From positions 2,168,501 through 2,232,500 of the forward strand of contig NC_057768.1 of assembly GCF_010389155.1 (NCBI RefSeq): a stretch of DNA of 64,000 bases. Reading direction: 5' to 3'. Source of the stretch: Erigeron canadensis (Eukaryota; Streptophyta; Magnoliopsida; Asterales; Asteraceae). Under the pieces are notes generated by a model that did no database searches, had not been told where the DNA came from, and saw only the letters and a list, made by a program, of their open reading frames with translations. A program made the translations under genes and the position numbers. Position 1 is the first letter of the stretch; each line of letters opens with the position of its first letter. This document shows, one piece after another, positions 47,630 to 58,600 of the stretch.

Positions 47630-48329
47630 TCTATATATATCCTTTTTATCTTAATCTTAATCTTATCTTAATCTTTTATTATATTAAAATACAGTTGTTC
47701 TAATAATTTATCGACCAATCATAGTTCTCAATTTCTTAAAGTTGACTTTTGTTTTTAATTTTGACTTTAATTTATACCTTTTTATTTTTCATCACAAATT
47801 TACACTTTATACTCAATAGTTTTAATATAATAAATTAATAATAATAGCTAATATATATCTGATAGAATAATAGCTAATATAATCCAATAGAATAATAACT
47901 GATATATATCAATTGACTTTAATTTATACTTTTTACCCAATAATTTTAATATAATAAATAGATAATAATAGCTAATATATATCCGATAGAATAATAACTA
48001 ACATTTATCAAATAAAATAATAACTTATATATATCAAATAATATAATAACTAATATATATATATATATATCCAATAATATGTTCTATCACATTGATATAT
48101 ATCTTTCATCTAAAGATAATACATTATTTTCGATAGTGTAAAATTAGAATGTAATACATCATGTATAACAATAAAGCAAATAAAATGATAGTGGCATTTT
48201 ATGATTTTTTAATGTTCAAATATCCTTAATTATGTCACAATTTACGACTTTGATAGATATATTATATTTTGTAATCAAATATTAATAACGTTTTAAGACC
48301 CGTGTATTAGACACGGGCCTAAAATCTAG
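47630..48329 (+). mobile_element. Helitron-like element, clear 3' terminus
   Basis: The right end has a hairpin CCCGTGT, attag, ACACGGG (48299-48317), then CCTAAAAT and CTAG (48326-48329) followed by T. The interior has repeated 'taatatatatc.aatagaataata' phrases. The left end is approximate. Confidence 0.6.
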
Positions 48330-48334
48330 TTATA

Positions 48335-48720
48335 TATTATAAGAGAGTTGAACTAATGAACTTATTAACCAATCAAATCGCTTAATTTTATCAAATTGAC
48401 TTTCGCTTATGTCATCATTTAGATTATGTATAATCTTAATCTTAATTATATACTGTAAGAGAGTTGAACTAATGACTTATTAACCAATCAAATCGCTTAA
48501 TTTTATCAAATTAACTTTCGCTTATGTCATCATTTAGATTAAGTATAAATTAAAAATTCTAATAATAATTATCCAAATGTTAATCTTAATCTTAATATAT
48601 AATATAAGACAGTTGAACTAATGACTTATTAACCAATCAAATTGCTCAATTTTATCAAATTGACTCTCGCTTATGTCATTATTTAGATTAACTATAAATT
48701 AAAAATCCTAATAATCATTA
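48335..48720. repeat. Tandem repeat, three long units
   Basis: Three units of about 115-145 bp share 'agttgaactaatgactta', 'ttaaccaatcaaat' and 'cgcttatgtcat'. They begin near 48345, 48460 and 48605. The units drift in length through AT-rich linkers. There is no coding potential. Confidence 0.8.
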
Positions 48721-48757
48721 TCCAAATATATTATTATCTTGATATTTATATTTACTA

Positions 48758-48893
48758 TTAAAAATAAAAACCCATTGTATAAAAAATATTCATCAATCGA
48801 TCCCTACTAATAGAATAATGGTGCATGTTTATTTACTATTAAAAATAAAAACCCATTGTATAAAAAATATTCATCAATCGATCCTTACTAATA
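48758..48893. repeat. Direct repeat of about 65 bp, Helitron 5'-like
   Basis: Two nearly identical copies (about 48758-48820 and 48829-48893) include 'aacccattgtataaaaaata' and end 'ctactaatag'. The wording resembles Helitron 5' ends and recurs near 52895-52925. Confidence 0.75.
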
Positions 48894-48896
48894 GGA

Positions 48897-48930
48897 CTAG
48901 AGTGAAGGCCCGTGCGTTGCACGGCCGGAC
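48897..48930 (-). mobile_element. Helitron 3' terminus (minus strand)
   Basis: On the minus strand a hairpin (CCGTGCA, acg, CACGG) is followed by GCCTTCACT and CTAG, with T next. The element would run rightwards; its 5' end was not resolved. The open frames at 49208-49493 may lie inside it. Confidence 0.6.
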
Positions 48931-49009
48931 TTCACGGGTTGTTTTATACGTTTATAAGATTGTCTTATTTTGAGGTTTTTTATTGTTTAGTTCGAGTTTG
49001 ATGTCTGTG

Positions 49010-49144
49010 CGATCACCATTAGTATATGACGGTTTAGAATGTGAAAGGTTAGCATTTACTCTACGTTTGGATGTTATTAATTGTTGAATGATCACCATTA
49101 GTATATGACGGTTTAGAATGTGAAAGGTTAGCATTAACTCTAAG
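49010..49144. repeat. Direct repeat of about 57 bp
   Basis: 'gatcaccattagtatatgac' and the following bases up to 'ttagcatt' occur twice, at about 49010-49066 and 49088-49144, with minimal change. Confidence 0.85.
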
Positions 49145-49207
49145 TTTGTATTCCTATAAGTACTGAGTTGGGTTGGTTTTTTTTTTCGTAAACAGGTTCT
49201 TCAAAAA

Positions 49208-49493
49208 TGTCAAGTTTACCTAAAAAGTTGTTTGTAAGGTTAAGTGGGGAAGTATATTTGATTAATGGGTCCGAAAGTTGGTATTTTGTGGTGGTTCATT
49301 ATAGAGAGTTTAGAGCGTATGTGTGTTAGATGGACAGATGGTAAGAAGTCTGAGCATAATGTGGATGAAGTGGTATTGTCGGATAACATTGAATGGATGG
49401 AAGAGTTAGTGCAAGTTGTACCGGATAATCTCTATTCTAGTAGTTTTTTTAGGGCTTTTGTACGTATATTCAGGAAAGAGTTTTTGTCTTAAA
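49208..49493 (+). pseudogene. Broken plus-strand gene fragment, unrecognised
   Basis: From an ATG at 49208 the frame reads MSSLPKKLFVRLSGEVYLIN and WYFVVVHYREF, then stops near 49329. An overlapping frame continues RWTDGKKSEHNVDEVVLSDN and RAFVRIFRKEFLS to 49492. Composition and codon use look coding. The start LPKKLFVRL weakly resembles a B3 DNA-binding domain, which I do not consider established. It sits next to a Helitron end, so capture is possible. Confidence 0.35.
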
Positions 49494-49499
49494 GGAAGA

Positions 49500-50600
49500 T
49501 AAAATTACTGTGTCTGGTAGTTGATGCAGCTGAGAAGGCAAAGGTAGAAGAAGAGGTTGTTTCGGGTTCAGAGACGGTTGTTGATGATAATAGTAGTGGA
49601 AATTAATAATTTTGTTTTCAAACTTTTGGACGGTTGGTCGGGTGAACGCTCTGTTTTTGCACTCACCGGTTGTTGGAGGTCAAAAGGATCAAGACTTGTA
49701 TAACTTTTAGCCACCAAAAACTTATTATTGTGACAACAACTGACCAAAGTAAAACTTACTTCCCTGCTGATAACAAAAAACCAAAGCAAGTCTTAAAGAA
49801 ACAGTAAAATATGTTGAAACATTTGGGATGAAAACTGAAATGTGTCACACTAAAGGGGATTGTTTGGCATACTTGATTAAATTGCATTGAGTATCATGGA
49901 TTTCTTAGTACTAATATATTGCAATACATATGTTGTTCCAAAAAAAAATACATATAGGGTAACATGAAAGATAAACATTAAAAACGAAAAAGCTAAAACA
50001 AATCATACCTCAAGCTTACGAATTGCTACCAATAGATTACAATACACTGAGCTCGTCATTCATAAATCGACAAATTAGAAATAATTATTAATCAACCTTG
50101 ACTATACCTTGCTATATTCTGGAATTGACTTGGTAGCTTTGTAGATATGCTCCCAATGAAAATTCAGCCATGATTAAGTGCTTTAATCAGCAAGGTCATG
50201 AGATGGTAACTGTGAAGCATAGCATACTCGATCCATTATATATAGCTGGCCAGCCTCAAGCTGCACAAAACACACATCACATACTCGTTCTGTGTTTGTA
50301 AGACAAAACTTTATAGGCAACAAGCTTCATAATCAAGCTTACTTAGCACCCTACTTGAAGCATGACTAAACCAAATGTAACTATTCTTTCCAGATGCCCA
50401 ATAAATCATTTTGATCATCATATCACCAAATTAGTTCCATTTTAAACTATATTCTGCGTCGCGTTAACTACAAAGGATTCAATAGAAATGTCAACTTAAT
50501 CATTCTTCTTAGCTCTAATATCAACTACACTAACAACGTCAAAATTTAACCAATGCTTAACCTAAAAAAAACCCACATCAAGATTAAAGATTATTACCTA
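49500..50600. other. Stretch without a supported gene
   Basis: No convincing exon or repeat edge. Minus-strand pieces of the ankyrin relic to the right could extend here, but I could not confirm any. Confidence 0.35.
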
Positions 50601-51150
50601 ACCAAAATAATTCCTAGATTTACATTAGCTCCATTATCAAGCAACAATGCACCAACCTACAAATTACCCACAACCCATAAATCACTGAACTTTATGACAA
50701 AAAAGAAAGCTATGTAAAATATAAAATAGTGTAATTTAATTATCAGATATATACATATATTGAAAAAAGATAAAACTATATATATATACACATCATTATG
50801 GCTTTAGGAGCTGCAAAATGAAGAAGTGAATTAAGCCCACCAAAAGTTGGATATTTAGCTAATCATTAATTACCATCAAGCAACAAAAGAACATCGAGCA
50901 AGAAGGAAAGCAGTTTCGCCATCTGAAACAAAAGAACATATTTCACCAAATCTATCAACCTCACTTCAAGAAAGCTAGATATTGCACGACAAACCTGATA
51001 ATCATGTCGATTATGCCCTGCAATTGGGGTGCAAACCAAACCAGCCTTTCTTTGAAAGCCGGTAAAGCAACTGCAACACGTCTTGGGACCCACAACCTCC
51101 AAAGAAACTCATCGAATATGATAGCTAGCTCGCCTACATGTTCAATTCTC
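50600..51150 (-). pseudogene. Ankyrin-repeat gene remnants
   Basis: The minus strand shows separate exon-like pieces. At about 50660-50600, after TTTGTAG, it reads VGALLLDNGANVNLGIILVR, the typical second helix and loop of an ankyrin repeat, followed by GTAATA. At about 50860-50810 it reads YPTFGGLNSLLHFAAPKAIM, which resembles the G-x-T-x-LHxAA core. At about 50930-50880 it reads AKLLSFLLDVLLLLDG. A further coding-looking piece (ELAIIFDEFLWRLWVPRRVA) is at about 51130-51000. A full repeat cannot be joined in one frame, so I treat this as a decayed or captured gene. Confidence 0.45.
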
Positions 51151-51669
51151 TTTCTTAATGATTTTCAAACTCTAAATCGATTAGTCTAAAGGAACAATTA
51201 TCCGGAATCAGAAACATTAATTGCATCAAACTAAATCAATGGAGTGTGTGACTAATTAATGATATTAGAATCTTATTAGACATTTTAAGTTATATCATGA
51301 TTGCCATATAATCATCTTAAAGAGCCTGAAGACAAACAATAACAGAAATAAACATCAATAAATAAAATAACAATAACAGGAATCAGGAAATTAAATGATA
51401 AATTGGTAACCAAGGTGTGTTTGAAAATTCTAATAAAAACCTAACCTTAATATTGTTTTTAGATATTCAGATTTATGATAAAATCAATCTTTATGTCCTG
51501 CAACAAAAATTCCAAAAAAGTGAATTAAAAGATGACGAATCAACGAATGAAATGAGAGTAATTAAGAGAAACTGAAAAGAATCGAGAGAAATAAAAAAGA
51601 AAATGTTAGATATCAAATAGTTACAGAGGACGATTTGTATTTCTATTTGATCCATCATAATACCCTTTA

Positions 51670-51905
51670 AGCAGCGTGGTTTGGATCAGTGGTAAACACC
51701 CTGACCCATGGAGACAGAGGTCAAGGGTTCAATCTCATCTCACGCAAAGGCCGGAGGTCCTTTTCTATCATTTAGGTAGAAACTGGAAGCAGCCTCTATA
51801 CCTTGGTAGGGGTAAAGTCTGCCTACATCATAATCTCCCCCATACACCGTCGAGGTATTGGGGCTCAAAATCCGCGGAAGACGGCACTGAGCAGTTACTT
51901 CTACT
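51670..51905 (+). mobile_element. tRNA-derived SINE with 19-bp target duplication
   Basis: The head has a pol III A box (GGATCAGTGGTAAACACC) and B box (AGGGTTCAATCTC near 51724-51736). The body shares 'ggaagcagcctct' and 'catacaccgtcgag' phrases with the element at 59934-60160. The flanks repeat TCCATCATAATACCCTTTA exactly (51651-51669 and 51906-51924), so the boundaries are certain. There is no coding function. Confidence 0.92.
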
Positions 51906-51924
51906 TCCATCATAATACCCTTTA

Positions 51925-52855
51925 TTCATTATCCTTGAAACCATATGTCAAAATCAGTCGGCAAGAGAAAACGAAGATTACCTCAATAAATCAACAATAG
52001 ATATAAAGAAAAAAATATCACAAATTAAAACTACAAAGATAAGCATAAGATCGAAGATAAAGAAAATACATACATACATTCATGATACAGTGGCATGAAA
52101 ATGATGTAAACAAATCCTGATCAATAACGATATGAAGATTCACTTGCAATTAACATCAACCCAATTGTAAAACTAATCATAAAAAACACTAATTAAACTA
52201 ATAGAAATCAACACTACACAAAATTATGTTTACAAATATGAAACTATCTAGTTAGTGAAATACGAATGCAAAAACCGAAGAGAGTGTGATAAGAAAACTA
52301 AAAGAAGATGGCGTTCATCAAGAAAATCATTAAATTCATATTACATTATTACCTCACTTAATGTTGCATCTTAACACATCTCCTTTGTCCTTCAAACGTC
52401 CCTTGGGCTTCCATTCTAAACCGGTTGGACTATGAACACCCAAAAGTTATAATTATTATATTAAGATGATTGAGTTTTATAATAAAACCATAAACAAATT
52501 TTGTTTTTTAAAAAAATAAACAAATTGGCAGCCTGTTTCGATGAAGGAAAGAGAAGAGGAAAGGGTTTTTTGTAATTTTAATCAAGGGATTTTTGTTTTT
52601 TTTTAAAAAAAAATCGGCAGCTTGTTTGGGTTGGGCACGACTAACACATGAATGAATGGGCTTTGGGCCTTTAACAACACAATCAACGAATTATGAAATA
52701 AAGAAAACCATATCAAATAATTAACCCTTATTAAGTATACAACACCATGAACTAATTATGTGTACATATCAAATAATTAACCCTCATTAAGTACCCTAAT
52801 AAGTACCATCAATGAAACGATAGAAATCGGCAAAATTTCCCACTCCCATGATAGA
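51925..52855. other. AT-rich spacer, nothing seen
   Basis: No gene or repeat boundary is supported. Confidence 0.4.
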
Positions 52856-52859
52856 ACTT

Positions 52860-54153
52860 TTAGATATATATAGATAACGGTGCATCATTATATATTATTA
52901 AAAATATGAACCCATTGTATATAAAAAAACAAAAGTATACAATCAGAAGCATTAAAATCCATACAATTATATCCGCATAAAAACTCAAACTCATACAATT
53001 ATGTTTCAAAATTTCACTCTTTCCTTCCATTGTTAAAAATATATATTACTCTTTTAAAAAAAAACCCTATGTTATTAACGCAATTGTGTTTAAAAGCGTT
53101 AGTGAGGTTTTTGAGTTTTGTACCTTTGAACGGGTCAACAATTGCAGGGTTGATGCTAATGCATCTTTTGGTAAGTCATACTTTATGTAACTAAAAGGGT
53201 GTCCGTCCGTTGCAGCGACAAAGATTAATAATGCATGAGATGCCGTAAAAGTAATACAAGTTGTTTAGGTTACTTTCATGAGATGTGGCGATGAGACATT
53301 CAACCGTGAATATCATTTTAAATATGATGCAAAAATAATGAAGTGCAAAAAAATCACTTTAAATATATTTGTTAGGGTTATTTAGGGCTAGTTTGGGGAT
53401 AATGAAAAAAGTGATGAATTTTCTAAAATAAAAAGATTAATTTGTTTTATAAGGGATTATAGATACTACAAATTTTGCATTAATTATTCTTAATTGTATA
53501 TTCGAAGAGAAGTATTAGTAAAGTATAGGTTTTTAAATATATGCTTACATATATAATATTTATATGCATATATATGTATTTGAGTATTTTTAATAATAAT
53601 GTACACATATTTTACAACTTCATCATGAAAGGAAAAATTTTTGAAAAGGATTCTTGGAAAAGTTATCCAAAACTTTCAAGCAGAGTTCTTAGGATTAATT
53701 GTTATCTAATTATTATATAATAGGTGATTGAATATAAACTTTTCATGTCATAGGTCTGCATCATTATCAAATACATATATTTGAATGTCAAATACAGGAT
53801 CACAAGTATGTTTATATTTTAATTCTTAATTATTTTTAATAATAATATCACATTATGAGTAAAACTGGTTTCAAAAAACTCTATAATAGAGAAATTATTG
53901 TAGCATGTGCTTGTGAAATGACTATGACAAATAATTACATCAATATGTCTTAGCTAATAATGATAGTGATAAACCTGTAATTATTGTAATACAACTTACA
54001 AAGTATAACATTTAGAACCGTATATCTTCAAAATTATAACATTTAGAAATTGTGATTATTGTACTACAACTTATAAAGTATCACATTTAGAACCGTATAT
54101 CTTGAAAATATCGTAAATCTCGTGTCCAGTGTTGGACACGGGTCTAAAATCTA
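52860..54153 (+). mobile_element. Possible Helitron-derived element
   Basis: The left part carries 'aacggtgcatcatt' and 'gaacccattgtata', resembling the Helitron-5'-like repeats at 48758-48893. The right end has a hairpin (CGTGTCCA, gtgt, TGGACACG, 54121-54140), then GGTCTAAAAT and CTAT, a degenerate form of the CTRR terminus. Both limits are approximate. Confidence 0.45.
53975..54110. repeat. Tandem duplication of about 77 bp
   Basis: 'catttagaaccgtatatctt' with its upstream 50 bp occurs twice (about 53978-54031 and 54055-54108), just before the Helitron-like hairpin. Confidence 0.8.
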
Positions 54154-55696
54154 TTAATAGAACTATTCAATAACCCAACCAAAAATTTTAACTCCTCTAC
54201 ATGTACACTCCCTTGAGTTAAAAAAACGTCGTTTTTATAAAAGTAATAACATTCTTGTGTTACCAAAATCTTTAAATCCAAGTCTCTACAAAATTAGTAT
54301 TTTCCACTTATGTAAAATCATTTCATAATTAGTATTTTCCTCTAATATATGAGAAGTGATATTAGTATCATACAATTAAGTTGATTAATTATTTGTACAA
54401 TATATTGTAATGTATTTATACAATGTGATACGTTAATCAAGTTATATGGTACGATTATCAATTCCCCGACATGTAATGTACAATCCCTTAAAACTTTGTT
54501 TATGAAAACAGTCCCAAAGTTAGTGAGGGACCAATTTGTATAAAATCAAATTAGTGAGCCATCAATAGATTCTTTTCTGCTTCAATTTTACAAAGACCAA
54601 GGTCTCATCTCTGTGTTGTATTTTCCATATAATTTTATTATATTCATACATGACAACCAAGTGTTAAGCATCAGAAAGATTTGTGCCCAGGCTGAGTCTT
54701 ACTAGCTTCTTCTTTGAGGTAAGATAACTTATATTTACTGATTACTTGTATATTTACTACTGTTATTAGTAGTTTTGTGATATTACATTCGATATATATA
54801 TATATATCTACAAGTTTAGTTACAAAAGTTGAATTAAGCTTAAATTTTTTTTTATCATGCCTGCCAAGTGTTTGTGAAAATGCCCAAGAGAAACAATATT
54901 GAATTTGTTTCAATCTTATATCTTACATGAAGCCACAAGAGTTTTTCAGTTTTCAAATATTGCTACTTTGTGTGCTTGGTGGTGATAAAATATATAGATG
55001 ACAACCTCGAAAAATAAAATCGGATAACATACAATACATATGTTAAAGCAATACTGAATGATAGACATACAATATAAGTAAAAGCAAGTCTGGTGTGCTA
55101 ATGTACTGCCACTATCAGTATTCTACTACTTTTAAGTGTTCGTAAACGAAAGTGTGTTGTCTCATGTCTGAATATGAATCTGTTGTGGTTTCTTCACTAG
55201 AGAACCCGATATGGCTTACTTGTACATTTGGTTTGTAAACATTTCCAATCTAAAAGAAAGTTCCATGAGTAACATATTGGTTTTCGATGATCATGTTATG
55301 GTATAGTTTAATAATAAATCGATCCAGATACTTATCTGTGCAGTTAGCTTAGTTGGATTCTGGATTGATCATGATCCATTCAACTGGATAATTTACACCA
55401 TAGAATTTTTTTTCTTCTGAATGTCATAGAAAGTTAAAGTCCCTGTCATTATCATTCTATGTTTTAAAAATGGTGCAATAGATAGAGAAAGATATAAGTT
55501 TATGTGTCAAGTATCTCTTTTCAAATTTTTGTTAAACAGCCCCACAAGACCACAACCTGCTGCTACCAAGTATGCAAAATTAGGTCTGTTATGGATTTGC
55601 ATCATCCTTAAACTTCTTGAAGTTGTAATTGCATGTTTGTTCACAGTGACCATACAAATGACTTGCTCATGGTCTGCAGGTTCTGTGGCATTTAGT
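54154..55696. other. Dihydroorotase upstream region
   Basis: No gene is supported. The promoter and 5' leader of the dihydroorotase gene must lie at its right end, but I cannot point to a definite TATA box. Confidence 0.5.
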
Positions 55697-58600
55697 ATGA
55701 TAAAAAGTTTCGCCCTTCCTAGCAAAGTAAGTACCCAATGCACTTATCAGCTTGTACACTCATAACTTTCTACCATTACTTCTGCTTCTAGGTCCCAAAA
55801 TATACATATCATATTTGTTTATTCCTATGGTTACAAAACAATTTTGTATATCATAAAACTATAAAAGTAGTGTCACTACTATCTGCACAATATTCACCAA
55901 ATCCAATTTCAACGTTAATGTTTGATTGGAGAATTTTCATGTCGTGGTCATTCTGTTGAGCCTTTTTTATTCTAATTATCAACTATAATATTTAAAGTAA
56001 TTATTACTACACATAATCCCAACACTTGCTACTCTTGTTTTTGCTAGTTCTCAAAATTAGATAATTCAAATATCAGAGGTTCTAGAGTGTACAGAACGAG
56101 GATGGAACTTACTATTGCTCAACCAGATGATTGGCATCTTCATCTTCGTGATGGTGAACTTCTTGAAGCTGTTGTCTCTCACAGGTACCATTTTCTTCAT
56201 TTTCAACTTGATGTTCCGTAATAGTTAGTTATTCAAACTACTCCTTACATCCTTCAATGTTAGATGTTCTCGTGCATCCAATAATTGATGATTGTTTTTA
56301 TTGTTATGATTACTACATGTCAACATCTACCCTTAATAGTGCAAAACAATTTGGAAGGGCAATAGTGATGCCAAATCTTAGACCACCAATTACAACTACG
56401 GCAGCGGCTATCTCATATCGGGAATCCATCATGAAAGCACTGCAAGGAAACGCTACTGATTTCACACCATTGATGACACTTTATTTAACGGATAAAACAA
56501 CTCCACATGAAATCAAACTAGCAAGTAAGAAATTTGTATTTATTCAACTCACTACTTACAGGTGTAAATATATTCATAAATATACAATTTTCTCCACTGT
56601 CTAATTATAAGCTGCTTGATAGGAGAAAGCGGGGTTGTGTATGGTGTGAAGTTATACCCTGCTGGTGCTACTACAAATTCTCAAGATGGTGTGACAGATC
56701 TATTTGGGAAATGTGTACCTGCGCTGGAAGAAATGGTTAATCAGAATATGCCTCTTCTGGTATTTTTTATTTCCTTATCTTCTATAAGTTTTTTTTAATG
56801 GTATAACTGTAAGAACTTATGATGTGACATCTACCTTTTTTTATGGAAGCTAAACTATGTTATTATAGTCATATCTACTTAATATGTCTGAGTTTAATAT
56901 GCAGGTTCATGGAGAAGTTACTGATCCCGAAGTTGATATTTTCGATCGTGAGAGGGTATTCATCGAAACTGTTCTAAAACCCTTAATACAAAAATTCCCA
57001 AAACTAAAAGTGGTGATGGAGCATGTTACTACCATGGATGCTGTTAAATTTGTTGAGTCATGTGATGAAGGTACTATTTCATGGACATCCTCTTTCATTC
57101 TTACCTTCCTTTCTTTAAAGTTAAGATATATCTTAAACGTTGCAAACTGGCAGTTTTGATGCAATTTTGAAAGCATCAATTGAGGTTGTGTAGTATTCCT
57201 AATGCTTAAAGTAAAAGAAATAAGTAGCCAAAAGGTAATGGGTCAAACGCGTCAAAGTAGCACAAAGTGTATGTTTGATGTGTAAAGCTCATAGATCATT
57301 ATTTTTAAAACGTTAGATTATTATAGAAATAAAATAAGTTTATTACACATTTGACAACTAATGGTTTGTAGAAATTGTAAATAGTTTGGACAAAAAGTGT
57401 TTCAGGTTGCTGATATGAACCAAACTGATTATGCAGAAGAAACAGAAGTAACACAGCAGTAAACAGAAAGAAACGATAATTGAGTGATACGTAAATAACT
57501 TGATTAGAGCTCCAGCAACTCCACAACTGGTTTAGTCCAGCAACTCCTAATAGTTCATAAAGAACTGACATATATTTTCCTGCCTAAACACAATGGCTAC
57601 AAGGCCTTGTTAATAGACTTAACCTAACACTAACCTAACTTGGTGAACAAGTAGTTACCAAGAATAAGAAACAATTATTAAAAAACACACTTAACACCCT
57701 CATACTTTTATTTTATATCATTCCAGCAGATTCATATCATTACTCCCGCCCCCAAAACACAACTTGTCCTCAAGGTGTGACTTCAAAAATTGCCTCAGGT
57801 GATTCCTGGATCCCAAATGATGACTTGAAATTCCAAAGCTAGTTGATCGTATGGTTGTAACACAGACTCAATCTTGGATTTGTCTTCCGACCATGCCTTA
57901 AGCTCATAACAGGTAGAGTTTTTAGAAGACTGCTCGATAAAATCATTAAACTGCCACTTCAACTTCATATCAAGTTCAGATTCAGTAGTAGGTTGATTAG
58001 ATAAAACTTTCAGTAGCACCCAGGTAGCCTCATTGTTTTCAATGAATTGATGACCTAATTCTTTTGACACCTCCATGATAGTCGTAGGTTTGATAGGATT
58101 AACATTTAACTTATCCTCATCCACCACCGCTGGTTTAACACGTGGTTCATGGCTGACGTGTAACTCCAAGAAGACACCCTGATCTTCATTAATGATGGAT
58201 CGATCAGGTTCATCATTATATAATAATGCATCTGAGATTTCTTCATGGTTGTCGACTTCATCATCCTCTACTTCTACAATCTTTGCTTGAATCTTTCCAG
58301 TCATAAAGAACTCATTATCTTTGATCAATTCCCCAAGAGTGATATTGATATCAAACTCCAAATCTTGGTTATGAAAAGAAGAATTAGAATCAAAAGGAGA
58401 GAAAGAATCTGGCAAGCCATTGGAATCAATTTTTAAAGCCAATGAAATCGTATCTTTCACCTTAATGCAGCTATATTGATGCCACTCATCAAATATGTCC
58501 TTGATTTCAGGTTTTAACCCATTGATGAATAGGTATATGCCGTAGAATTCAGAAATTTCTTCCAAATTTCTAACCTGATCAAATAATATTTGAAACGAAT

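Noticed and set aside
55502..55765. 87-codon frame starting upstream of the dihydroorotase start
   Set aside because: It reads through the exon 1 donor at 55727; [10 protein letters not shown] at 55697 matches the plant start and splices in phase to exon 2. The upstream ATG would add a hydrophobic stretch not seen in the family.
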